From positions 1-53,830 of the forward strand of contig JANSXY010000026.1 in NCBI GenBank assembly GCA_024742695.1: a stretch of DNA of 53,830 bases. The letters are read 5' to 3'. This DNA is from Paracoccaceae bacterium (GTDB lineage: Bacteria > Pseudomonadota > Alphaproteobacteria > Rhodobacterales > Rhodobacteraceae). The notes below the pieces were generated by a model, which did not search any database, had not been told where the DNA came from, and saw only the letters and a list, made by a program, of their open reading frames with translations. This document shows positions 46,794 through 53,830 of the stretch, in pieces (positions within the stretch are counted from its first letter, which is position 1; every line of letters starts with the position of its first letter). Both the position numbers and the translations under genes were made by a program.

Positions 46794-47713
46794 CGCGCCG
46801 CTTCCTGTCCGTCGGCGAGATCATGGTGGAACTGGCGCCCGCGGAAGGCGGCCGATATGCCATGGGCTTTGCCGGCGACACGTTCAACACCGCTTGGTAC
46901 GCGCGCCGCCTGCTGCCCGCCGACTGGCGGGTGGATTATCTCACCGCCGTCGGGGCCGATCCGCTGTCGGACGACATGCTGACCTGGATCGCGGCGCAGG
47001 GAATCGGCACCGCCGATGTCCGCCGGGTGCCGGATCGGACGGTCGGGCTTTACATGATCCGGCTGAAGGATGGCGAGCGCAGCTTCGCCTACTGGCGCGG
47101 GCAGTCGGCCGCGCGCACGCTCGCCGACGATCCCGCGGCGCTGGCGGCGGCCTTCGCCGGGGCGGACATCCTGTATTTCTCGGGCATCACCCTGGCGATC
47201 CTCGACGAGGCGGCGCGGGCGCGGTTCTGCGCCGCCGCTGCCGCGGCGCGGGCCGCTGGCGTGCATGTCGCCTTCGACACCAACCTGCGCCCGCGCCTGT
47301 GGCCGGGGCCGGAGGCGATGCGCGCCGGGCTGATGCAGGGCGCGGCGGTGGCCGATACCGTCCTGCCCTCGTTCGACGAGGAGGTGACGGCCTTCGGCGA
47401 TACCTGCCCGGAGGACACGATCCGCCGCTACCGCGAGGCCGGGGCAGGCACCGTCGTCGTCAAGAACGCCGGCGCCTGCTGCACCGCCTGGTCGGCGGTC
47501 GAGGGCCGGGCCGAGGTCACGCCGCCCGATGTCGCAGAGGTCGTCGACAGCACGGCGGCGGGCGACAGTTTCGCCGCCGCCTTCCTCGCCGCGCGGGCCG
47601 GCGGCGCGGGGCTGGCGGCGGCCGTCGCGGCGGCGGCGGCGCTGGCATCCAGGGTCATCGGCACACGCGGCGCGCTGGCGCCGGATCTATTCGAGGAGGA
47701 AAAGGCATCATGA
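46790..47713 (+). CDS. kdgK: 2-dehydro-3-deoxygluconokinase (PfkB family)
   Basis: Phosphorylates 2-keto-3-deoxygluconate to KDPG for Entner-Doudoroff cleavage. It has 307 residues from a GTG at 46790 that overlaps the previous stop by 4 bases (GTGA). The PfkB features are FLSVGEIMVELAP at the N terminus, the substrate-side MGFAGDTFNTAWYARRL, the DTNLRPRLWP block near residue 165 and the ATP/anion motif DSTAAGDSFAAAF near 257. No KDPG aldolase (eda) is in the window. It is coupled to denD by ATGA. Confidence 0.9.
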   Translation: MTRRFLSVGEIMVELAPAEGGRYAMGFAGDTFNTAWYARRLLPADWRVDYLTAVGADPLSDDMLTWIAAQGIGTADVRRVPDRTVGLYMIRLKDGERSFAYWRGQSAARTLADDPAALAAAFAGADILYFSGITLAILDEAARARFCAAAAAARAAGVHVAFDTNLRPRLWPGPEAMRAGLMQGAAVADTVLPSFDEEVTAFGDTCPEDTIRRYREAGAGTVVVKNAGACCTAWSAVEGRAEVTPPDVAEVVDSTAAGDSFAAAFLAARAGGAGLAAAVAAAAALASRVIGTRGALAPDLFEEEKAS

Positions 47714-48675
47714 AGGTTCTCATCATCGGCGGCGGCGGCCTCGTCGGGCAGAAGCTGGCCCGGTCCCTGGCCGCGCGCGGCACGCTGCGGGGCCAGGCCA
47801 TCGACCGGTTGGTCCTGGCCGATATCGTCGATCCCGCGCCGGTCGCGGCCGGGTTCCCGGTGGACACCCGGCTGTGCGACATCGCCGATCCGGCCTCGGT
47901 CGCCGCGGCGGTCGACGCCGATGTCGACGTGATCTACCTGCTCGCGGCCATCGTCTCGGCCCATGCCGAGGAAGACCTTGACGCCGGGCTGCGCACCAAC
48001 CTGTTCGGCACGCTCAACGTGCTGCAACGCTGCCGCGAGATCGGCACCTGCCCGGTGCTGGTCTTCACCTCGTCAATCGCCGTGAACGGCGGCGACGTGC
48101 CGCAACCCTATTCCGACTACACGGCGCTCAACCCGCAAACCTCCTACGGCGCGCAGAAGGCGATGGGGGAATTGCTGGTCACCGATTTCTCGCGCCGCGG
48201 GCTGATCGACGGGCGCGGGTTCCGTCTGCCGACGATCTCGGTCAGGCCGGGCAAGCCCAATCGCGCCGCCTCGGGCTTCATGTCGTCGATCTTCCGCGAA
48301 CCGCTGCAGGGCGAGACGGCGAACTGCCCGGTGGACCCGGATTTCAACCATTACTACCTCAGCCCGCGCAAATGCGTGGAGAACCTCGTCAAGGCGGCGG
48401 AACTGAAGGCCGAAGACCTTGGCCGCAACCGTTGCATGGTGATGCCCGGCCGGGTCTGGACCATCGCCCAGATGATCGAGGCGATGACCGCGGTGGCCGG
48501 GCCGGAGCCCGCGACGCGGATCACCTGGAACAGGCAGCCGGAGCTTGACCCGATCCTGAAAGGCTGGCGGATGGACGTGCGCGCCGAGCGGGCCGAGGCG
48601 CTGGGGCTGGAGGCTGACGCGAGCTTCGAGGACAATATCCGGTACTTTCTGGAAGACGACGTCGCGCGGGGCTGA
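47710..48675 (+). CDS. denD: D-erythronate dehydrogenase
   Basis: Extended SDR of 321 residues that oxidises D-erythronate to its 2-oxo acid. It has the cofactor motif IIGGGGLVGQKLARSLAAR, the catalytic TSS in LVFTSSIAVNGG, the YxxxK in TSYGAQKAMGELLV, and the RLPTISVRPGKPNRAASGFM and FNHYYLSPRKCVENL blocks typical of DenD. The OtnK/OtnC/OtnI set lies convergent on the opposite strand, 18 bases away, and would process the 2-oxo-tetronate. Confidence 0.93.
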   Translation: MKVLIIGGGGLVGQKLARSLAARGTLRGQAIDRLVLADIVDPAPVAAGFPVDTRLCDIADPASVAAAVDADVDVIYLLAAIVSAHAEEDLDAGLRTNLFGTLNVLQRCREIGTCPVLVFTSSIAVNGGDVPQPYSDYTALNPQTSYGAQKAMGELLVTDFSRRGLIDGRGFRLPTISVRPGKPNRAASGFMSSIFREPLQGETANCPVDPDFNHYYLSPRKCVENLVKAAELKAEDLGRNRCMVMPGRVWTIAQMIEAMTAVAGPEPATRITWNRQPELDPILKGWRMDVRAERAEALGLEADASFEDNIRYFLEDDVARG

Positions 48676-48693
48676 CCCCCCGCGCGCCACGCC

Positions 48694-49863
48694 TCACAGC
48701 AGCCGGCGGATGCGGTCCATCGCCTCGAGGATGTTCTCGGTCGAGTTGGCGTAGGAAAACCGCAGATAGCCCTCGCCCCACCTGCCGAAGGAGGTGCCGG
48801 CGACCGTGGCGACCCCGGCCTCGTCCAGGAACCGGTCCTGCGCCGCACGGGCCGTCATCCCCGTGCCCTCGATATTGGGGAAGGCATAGAAGGCCCCCGC
48901 CGCGTCTGCGCAACGCACGCCGGGCAGGGCGTTGAGTTCCCGAACGATCACCTGGCGGCGTTCGTCGAACTGCCGCACCATCGCGCGCACCGCGTCCTGC
49001 GGGCCGTTCAGCGCCGCGATCCCGGCATGTTGCGTGGCCGCGTTGACGCAGGAATGATCGTTGATGCACAGCCGCGTGACGTGCTCGACGCAGGCCTCGG
49101 GCCAGACCGCGTAGCCCAGCCGCCAGCCCGTCATCGCGTAGGTCTTGGACCAGCCGTCGAGCATGATCAGCCGGTCGCGGATTTCCGGGTATTGCAGAAG
49201 CGAGACGTGCTCGCGCCCGCCATAGAGCATGTTCGAATAGATCTCGTCCGACAGGATCGCGACCTGCGGATGCGCGGCCAGGCCGGCCACCAGCCTGTCG
49301 ATCTCGGCCCGCGGGGTCACGCCGCCGGTGGGATTGGCGGGCGAGTTGATGATGATCAGCCGGGTCTTCGGCGTGATCTGGCCCAGCACTTCCTCGGCGG
49401 AAAAGGCGAACCCGTTTTCCTCGCGCAGCGCGATCGGCACCGGCGTGGCGCCGGAATAGCGGATGACGGATTCGTAGATCGGGAAGCCCGGGTTCGGATA
49501 CAGGATCTCCGCCCCCGGTTCGCCGAACATCAGGACCGCGAAGAACATCGTCGGCTTGCCGCCCGGCACCACCACAACATGATCGGGGTTGACCTCGACG
49601 CCGTGGCGGCGGTGCAGGTCGGCCGCCACGGCCTCGCGCAGCGCCGGCAGCCCGTTGGCGGGCGTGTAGCCATGATGGCCGTCGCGCAGGGCCTTGATCC
49701 CGGCCTCGACGATATGCTCGGGGGTGCGGAAATCCGGCTGGCCGATGCCAAGGTTGATGATGTCGCGGCCTTCGGCGGCCAGCTTCTGCGCCCGCGCCAG
49801 CACGACGAAGGCCGATTCCGTGCCCAGCCGCGACAGGCTTTCGGCAAACTGCAGATCGCTCAT
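48694..49863 (-). CDS. Class I/II PLP-dependent aminotransferase
   Basis: Aspartate/alanine-type aminotransferase of 389 residues. It shows NLGIGQPDFRTPEHIVEAG, GYTPANGLPALREAVA, NSPANPTGGV, the cofactor aspartate and tyrosine in ILSDEIYSNMLY, the PLP lysine in LDGWSKTYAMTGWRLGY near residue 237 and the carboxylate arginine in YLRFSYANSTENI. The ATG overlaps the otnI stop (ATGA), so it is the last gene of the ltnD-otn operon. An aminotransferase is not part of the known tetronate pathway; it may feed in an amino analogue or handle a keto-acid product. Confidence 0.9.
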   Translation of the reverse strand: MSDLQFAESLSRLGTESAFVVLARAQKLAAEGRDIINLGIGQPDFRTPEHIVEAGIKALRDGHHGYTPANGLPALREAVAADLHRRHGVEVNPDHVVVVPGGKPTMFFAVLMFGEPGAEILYPNPGFPIYESVIRYSGATPVPIALREENGFAFSAEEVLGQITPKTRLIIINSPANPTGGVTPRAEIDRLVAGLAAHPQVAILSDEIYSNMLYGGREHVSLLQYPEIRDRLIMLDGWSKTYAMTGWRLGYAVWPEACVEHVTRLCINDHSCVNAATQHAGIAALNGPQDAVRAMVRQFDERRQVIVRELNALPGVRCADAAGAFYAFPNIEGTGMTARAAQDRFLDEAGVATVAGTSFGRWGEGYLRFSYANSTENILEAMDRIRRLL

Positions 49864-50648
49864 TCCGATGCCCCCGTTTCCCCGGCCGCGCGCATCCGTT
49901 CCAGCCAGCCCAGCGTCTCGTCCGTCGGCCGCTTCGGCTTGTATTCCGCGCCCAGCGGACGGGTCCAGCCCAGCCGGCCGATCAGCGCGAAGACATGCGG
50001 GTAATTCACCTCGCCGCCGTCCGGCGGCCCCCGGTCCGGGACCGAGGCGAACTGGACATGCCCGATCACGTCGATCAGCGCCGCCAGCCGATGGCTCAGA
50101 TCGCCCTCCATCAGCTGCACGTGGTAGCAATCGAACATCAGCTTCAGGTTCGGCGCGCCGACCGCCTCGATGATCGCGCGGGCCTGGTCCGTCGTCGCCA
50201 GGAAATAGCCCGGCGCGTCGTAGCGGTTCAGCGGTTCGATCAGGATGGTGATGCCGTCGGGCGCGGCGCGCTCGGCGGCATAGGCCAGGTTGGCGCGGAA
50301 CGCGGCCGCCGCCTCGGGCCCCGCGGCGAAACCCGCCATCACATGCACCGCGCCCGCGCCCACCGCGCGGGCATAGGCCAGCGCCTCGTCGATCGCCGCG
50401 CGCGCCTCGGTCTCGCGCCCCGGCAGCGCAGCCAGCCCGTTCTCGCCCGCCGCGACATCGCCGCGCCGGGTATTCAGCCCCAGCATCGGCAGCCCCGTGT
50501 CGGCCAGCGCCGCGGCCACCTCGGTCGCCGGCACGTCATAGGGCCAGTGGCATTCCACCGCGTCGAACCCGGCGGCCGCCGCCGCGCGGATCGCCTCGGG
50601 CAACGGCCGGTCAGCCCAGAGAAAGCCGAGATTGGCGGAAAACCTCAT
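49860..50648 (-). CDS. otnI: 2-oxo-tetronate isomerase (hydroxypyruvate-isomerase family)
   Basis: TIM-barrel isomerase of 262 residues that shifts the keto group of 2-oxo-tetronate to the 3 position. The ATG at 50648 overlaps the otnC stop. It shows MRFSANLGFLWADRPL, GFDAVECHWPYDVPATEVA, the metal/catalytic glutamate in ILIEPLNRYDAPGYFL near residue 143, LKLMFDCYHVQLMEGD near 175 and EVNYPHVFALI. These match the OtnI/Hyi group, and the operon decides for OtnI. Confidence 0.92.
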   Translation of the reverse strand: MRFSANLGFLWADRPLPEAIRAAAAAGFDAVECHWPYDVPATEVAAALADTGLPMLGLNTRRGDVAAGENGLAALPGRETEARAAIDEALAYARAVGAGAVHVMAGFAAGPEAAAAFRANLAYAAERAAPDGITILIEPLNRYDAPGYFLATTDQARAIIEAVGAPNLKLMFDCYHVQLMEGDLSHRLAALIDVIGHVQFASVPDRGPPDGGEVNYPHVFALIGRLGWTRPLGAEYKPKRPTDETLGWLERMRAAGETGASE

Positions 50649-51295
50649 GTGTCCCAATCCACGTCGAATTTCGTCACCACGGCTTGCACCTGGTCCGGCG
50701 TCAGCGTCCGCGCGCCCGCGCCACGGGTCAGCAGCGCCAGCTTCGCGGTCGCCTCCAGTTCCTCGATGGCGTTGCAGGCGGCCTCGACATCCCTGCCGGC
50801 GACGACCGGGCCGTGATTGGCCAGCATCACCGCGCTGCGCCGGCCGGCCAGCCCGCGCACCGCCGCGCCCATCGCCGGATCGCCCGGCAGGAAGAACGGC
50901 AAAAGCTTCACCCGCCCAAGCTGCATGATCGCGTAGGGCGTCAGCGGCGGCAGGAAATCCTCCACCTCCGCTTCGGGCATCATCGACCAGGCGACCGAAT
51001 GGGTCGAATGCAGGTGCACCACCGCCCCGGTTCCGGCCCGGGTGTCGTAGAACGCCGAATGCAGCGGCATCTCCTTGGTCGGGGGATCGCCGCCGACATG
51101 GCGGCCCGCCGCGTCGAACCGCGCCAGCCGGCCGGGATCGAGCCGCCCGAAACTGGTGCCGGTGGGCGAAACCAGAAGCCCGCCATCCGGGGTGCGGGCC
51201 GAGATGTTGCCGGTGGACCCATGCGTCAGCCCGCGGTCGTAAAGCGACCGTGCGAGGTGGCAGATCCGCTCGCGCAGGCGCGATTCCTCCGTCAT
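50645..51295 (-). CDS. otnC: 3-oxo-tetronate 4-phosphate decarboxylase
   Basis: Class II aldolase-like enzyme of 216 residues that decarboxylates 3-oxo-tetronate 4-phosphate to dihydroxyacetone phosphate. Signatures are GLTHGSTGNISARTPDGGLL near residue 23, the acid/base glutamate in TKEMPLHSAFY near 74, the zinc histidines in VVHLHSTHSVAW near 93, and NHGPVVAG near 158. It overlaps otnK and otnI by 4 bases each, implying strict co-translation. Confidence 0.94.
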   Translation of the reverse strand: MTEESRLRERICHLARSLYDRGLTHGSTGNISARTPDGGLLVSPTGTSFGRLDPGRLARFDAAGRHVGGDPPTKEMPLHSAFYDTRAGTGAVVHLHSTHSVAWSMMPEAEVEDFLPPLTPYAIMQLGRVKLLPFFLPGDPAMGAAVRGLAGRRSAVMLANHGPVVAGRDVEAACNAIEELEATAKLALLTRGAGARTLTPDQVQAVVTKFDVDWDT

Positions 51296-52557
51296 CCGCC
51301 CAGCCTTTCCAGCGCGTCGGCGAAGAAGCTTTCGGCCCCGAAGTTGCCCGACTTCAGGGCCAGCGCGATCGGCCGGCCACCGCTTTGCGCGAAGGTCCAG
51401 GGCACGCCGGGCGCGATTTCCGCCCCGATGTCGAGCCGGGTGACGCCCAGCGCCTGCGCCACCGCGCCCGAGCTTTCGCCGCCCGCCACGACGAAACGCG
51501 CGATGCCCCGGTCGCGGGCCGCCACTGCGATCCGGGCCAGCGCCTCTTCCACCAGCGTGCCGGCGCGTTCGGGGCCCAGCGCGGCCTGCGCGGCGCGCAC
51601 CGCGGCCGGATCGGCGGTGGCGTAGATCATCGGCGCGGCCTGCGGCGGCTGCCCGGCCAGCCAGTCGAGCGCCGGGGCCACCCCGTCCTCGGCCAGCCGC
51701 AAGGGATCGAGCCGGTAGGCCGGCGCATGGTGCGCATACCGGTCGACCTGCGCCCGTGTCATCGCCGAACAACTGCCCGACAACACGATCGCGCCGGGCG
51801 GCAGGGCGGGCGGTTGCGGCGCGGCGGCCGGCGCATGCAGCGTCCCGTCGGCCAGCCACAGCCGCGGCAAGGGCATCGCCACCGCGCTGCCGCCGGTCAT
51901 CAGCACGAGGTCGCGGCAGGCCTCGGCGATCACCTCCAGATCGGCATCGGCGACCGCGTCGACGACGACATGCGCCACGCCCTCGGCCGCAAGCCGCGCC
52001 AGTTCCGTCCGCAGCGCATCGGGGCCGCGCGCCACCGTCAGCCTGTCGGCCAGCCCCACCGGCCGCGTCACCTGCGGCGCCAGCAGGCGCATCAGGTTCG
52101 AGTCATGCATCGGGGTGAGCGGATGATCCTTCATCGGGCTTTCGGCCAGCAATTGCCGGCCGACGAACAGATGGCCCATGAAGATCGCGCGACCGTTTTC
52201 GGGGAAGGCCGGGCAGTAGATCGTCTGCGCGGTGCCAAGGTCGTCCATCAGCGCCTCGGCGACCGGGCCGATATTGCCCGTCGCGGTCGAATCGAAGGTC
52301 GAACAGTACTTCCAGTAGAACCGTTGCGCCCCCGCGGCCTTCAGCCAGGCCAGCGCGGCACGGCAGGCGGCGACGGCCTGATCCACCGGGGCGGTCCGGC
52401 ATTTCAGCGCGATCACCTCCAGCGCCGCGGCCTCGTCCGGCGGATCGTCGGGCACCCCGAGGCGCAGCGACACGGGCACGCCGCTGCGCGCCAGCAGCCC
52501 GGCCAGATCGGTGGCCCCGGTGAAATCGTCGGCGATCGCCCCGAACAGCGCGGGCAT
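51292..52557 (-). CDS. otnK: 3-oxo-tetronate kinase (DUF1537/four-carbon acid sugar kinase)
   Basis: Kinase of 421 residues. The N-terminal acid-sugar-binding domain opens with FGAIADDFTGATDLAGLLAR and includes KYCSTFDSTATGNIG. The C-terminal nucleotide-binding domain has FVVAGGESSGAVAQALG near residue 350 and ends with ALKSGNFGAESFFADALERL, both family hallmarks. It lies 4 bases after ltnD and overlaps otnC by 4 bases. Confidence 0.95.
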   Translation of the reverse strand: MPALFGAIADDFTGATDLAGLLARSGVPVSLRLGVPDDPPDEAAALEVIALKCRTAPVDQAVAACRAALAWLKAAGAQRFYWKYCSTFDSTATGNIGPVAEALMDDLGTAQTIYCPAFPENGRAIFMGHLFVGRQLLAESPMKDHPLTPMHDSNLMRLLAPQVTRPVGLADRLTVARGPDALRTELARLAAEGVAHVVVDAVADADLEVIAEACRDLVLMTGGSAVAMPLPRLWLADGTLHAPAAAPQPPALPPGAIVLSGSCSAMTRAQVDRYAHHAPAYRLDPLRLAEDGVAPALDWLAGQPPQAAPMIYATADPAAVRAAQAALGPERAGTLVEEALARIAVAARDRGIARFVVAGGESSGAVAQALGVTRLDIGAEIAPGVPWTFAQSGGRPIALALKSGNFGAESFFADALERLGG

Positions 52558-52561
52558 CGCC

Positions 52562-53467
52562 TCAGCCCTTCTCGCCCGGCAGGGTCAGCCGCGCGTTGCG
52601 GGCATAGACCTTGGCGATCGCCGCGTCGTCCTCGCCGCCCAGCCCCATGCCCGAGGCGGCAAGGAACTGTTGCAGCGCCGCGGCGGTGAGCGGCGCGCTG
52701 AACTTCGCCGCCCGCGCGATATCGGTGACGATGCCCAGATCCTTCGGCCAGATGTCGATCGCGCTGAGCGGCGTGTAGTCGCCGGCCACCACATGCGGCG
52801 CGCGGTTTTCCAGGATCCAGCTGGTGCCGGCGCATTGCGGGATGATTTCCAGGAACTGTTCCGGGCTCACGCCCTGGGTCATGCCGAAGGTCATCGCCTC
52901 GCCCATCGCGGCCAGCTGCACGCCGACCAGAAGCTGGTTCACCGCCTTCATCGCCGAACCCGGCCCCGCGGCCTCGCCCAGTTCGAACACCTTGCCGGCC
53001 ATCGCGTCCAGCACCGGCCGCGCCCCCGCGAAGGCCGCCGCCGACCCGGCGGCCATGACGGTCAGCGAGCCGTCGTTCGCCCGCACCTGCCCGCCCGAGA
53101 TCGGCGCGTCGAGATAGGCCAGCCCGGCCTCGGCGCAGCGCGCCTCCATCGCGCGGGCGAAGTCCGGCGCGACCGTGGCGCAGGAGATGATCACCGCGCC
53201 CTGCGGCAGGTGCGGCGCGATCCCCTGCGGGCCGAACAGCACCGCCTCGGTCTGCGCGGCGTTCAGGACGACGATCACCACCGCGTCGCGGTCGCCATAG
53301 TCGGCGGGCGCCGCGATCGCGCCGCCGCCGGCCTCGCGGAACCTGGCCACGGCCTCCGGGTTCACATCGGCGCCGCGCACGTCCAGCCCGGCGCGCAGGA
53401 TCGACCGCGCGATCCCCATGCCCATCGAGCCAAGCCCGACGACGGCGACCTTCGTATCCGCGACCAT
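52562..53467 (-). CDS. ltnD: L-threonate dehydrogenase
   Basis: Beta-hydroxyacid dehydrogenase of 301 residues that oxidises L-threonate to 2-oxo-tetronate. It has VVGLGSMGMGIARSILRAG, the substrate loop LDAPISGGQVRANDGSLTV and the catalytic lysine in GPGSAMKAVNQLLVGVQLAA near residue 174. IWPKDLGIV near 240 is typical of LtnD. It is first in the ltnD-otnK-otnC-otnI-aminotransferase operon, with GntR operator site 5 about 70 bases upstream. Confidence 0.94.
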   Translation of the reverse strand: MVADTKVAVVGLGSMGMGIARSILRAGLDVRGADVNPEAVARFREAGGGAIAAPADYGDRDAVVIVVLNAAQTEAVLFGPQGIAPHLPQGAVIISCATVAPDFARAMEARCAEAGLAYLDAPISGGQVRANDGSLTVMAAGSAAAFAGARPVLDAMAGKVFELGEAAGPGSAMKAVNQLLVGVQLAAMGEAMTFGMTQGVSPEQFLEIIPQCAGTSWILENRAPHVVAGDYTPLSAIDIWPKDLGIVTDIARAAKFSAPLTAAALQQFLAASGMGLGGEDDAAIAKVYARNARLTLPGEKG

Positions 53468-53532
53468 GCGTTCCTCCCTGCCGGTTCCCGCCCCTGCGGC
53501 GGAGGTGTCCCACGTAGCACTCTGCCGGGAAA

Positions 53533-53542
53533 TGGTATACCA
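53533..53542. promoter_or_regulatory. GntR operator site 5
   Basis: TGGTATACCA, the 10-base core shared by all five sites; one more matching pair is lost on the right, where CAG replaces CAT/CAA. It is centred 70 bases before the ltnD start. Confidence 0.75.
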
Positions 53543-53685
53543 GAAAACCCCGTAGCGCCGCGCCCAAGGCAGCCGCCCCGTGGCGCGCGGCGCGTGACCC
53601 TACCGCCTTGCGCGACCGGCCGGGCGACGGCCCGATGCGCGGACGGTGCCGGAAGGTCCGCCCGGCCACGCGCCGCCGGGCGCGG

Positions 53686-53830
53686 TCAGCCGAAAATCTC
53701 CCTGAACCGGTCGACGCACAGCCGGAACCCGTCTTCGAAATTGCCGTTGCCGGGGTGGTAGACGCTTTCGAGCGAGATGACGCCGTCGTAGCCGTCGGCG
53801 CGGAGCGCCTCGGCGATCGGCTGGAACTGG
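53686..53830 (-). CDS. Sugar phosphate isomerase/epimerase-family protein (C-terminal fragment)
   Basis: Only the last 47 codons are in the window. The frame reads FQPIAEALRADGYDGVISLE, then SVYHPGNGNFEDGFR, and ends REIFG before a TGA at 53688-53686. The GYDGVISLE strand followed by a helix that ends the barrel is typical of the xylose-isomerase-like TIM-barrel family used in sugar and inositol catabolism. It lies upstream of ltnD on the same strand but is separated by 218 bases with an operator. Confidence 0.75.
   Translation of the reverse strand, partial: QFQPIAEALRADGYDGVISLESVYHPGNGNFEDGFRLCVDRFREIFG

Noticed and set aside
47540-47590. Altered PfkB motif (STAAGDSF rather than TGAGD) in the KDG kinase
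   Set aside because: The DTTAAGD/DSTAAGD form is common among KDG kinases and keeps the catalytic aspartate, so it is not a defect.

Overview
The window is high-GC DNA from an alphaproteobacterium, most likely Rhodobacterales (Rhodobacteraceae/Paracoccaceae type). The ribosomal and RNA-polymerase genes, the tRNA-Trp/secE/nusG order and the style of the TRAP and sugar-acid genes all fit. No plasmid, phage or CRISPR hallmark is visible.

Region 1 (1-9121, mostly minus strand) is housekeeping: tRNA-Trp, secE, nusG, rplK, rplA, rplJ, rplL and the first 820 codons of rpoB, with hairpins between rplL and rpoB and a leader before rplJ. A Type IIL (MmeI-like) restriction-modification gene sits between tRNA-Trp and secE. 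It is interrupted by an in-frame TAA near its 3' end.

Region 2 (9219-14223) holds a DMT-family transporter, a ChaC-like gamma-glutamylcyclotransferase coupled to an M19 dipeptidase, and a LysR regulator divergent from a quinone-reductase-type dehydrogenase.

Region 3 (14265-22585) is the most unusual part. An EctB-like diaminobutyrate aminotransferase lies directly upstream of a 1394-residue, single-module, membrane-bound peptide synthetase of the Pls (epsilon-poly-lysine synthetase) architecture: adenylation, carrier protein, six membrane segments and three left-handed-helix-type soluble domains. Together they suggest production of a cationic homopolymer or short isopeptide of 2,4-diaminobutyrate. 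A polar-amino-acid ABC importer lies upstream.

Region 4 (22743-53830) is a roughly 31 kb sugar-acid catabolic superlocus. It carries a FadR-type GntR regulator, a TRAP transporter, dehydratases of four families (UxaA, XylD/IlvD, enolase-superfamily Gci, XylX-type FAH), uronate dehydrogenase, L-idonate and gluconate 5-dehydrogenase candidates, KDG kinase, and the tetronate set (LtnD, OtnK, OtnC, OtnI, DenD). It also has two phytanoyl-CoA-dioxygenase-like oxygenases, each accompanied by a beta-hydroxyacid dehydrogenase-like protein. Five copies of the palindrome TGGTATACCA lie at the major promoter regions (gntR/dctP twice, xylD, idnO/idnD, ltnD), so one GntR protein probably controls most of it. 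A different palindrome separates udh and gci.
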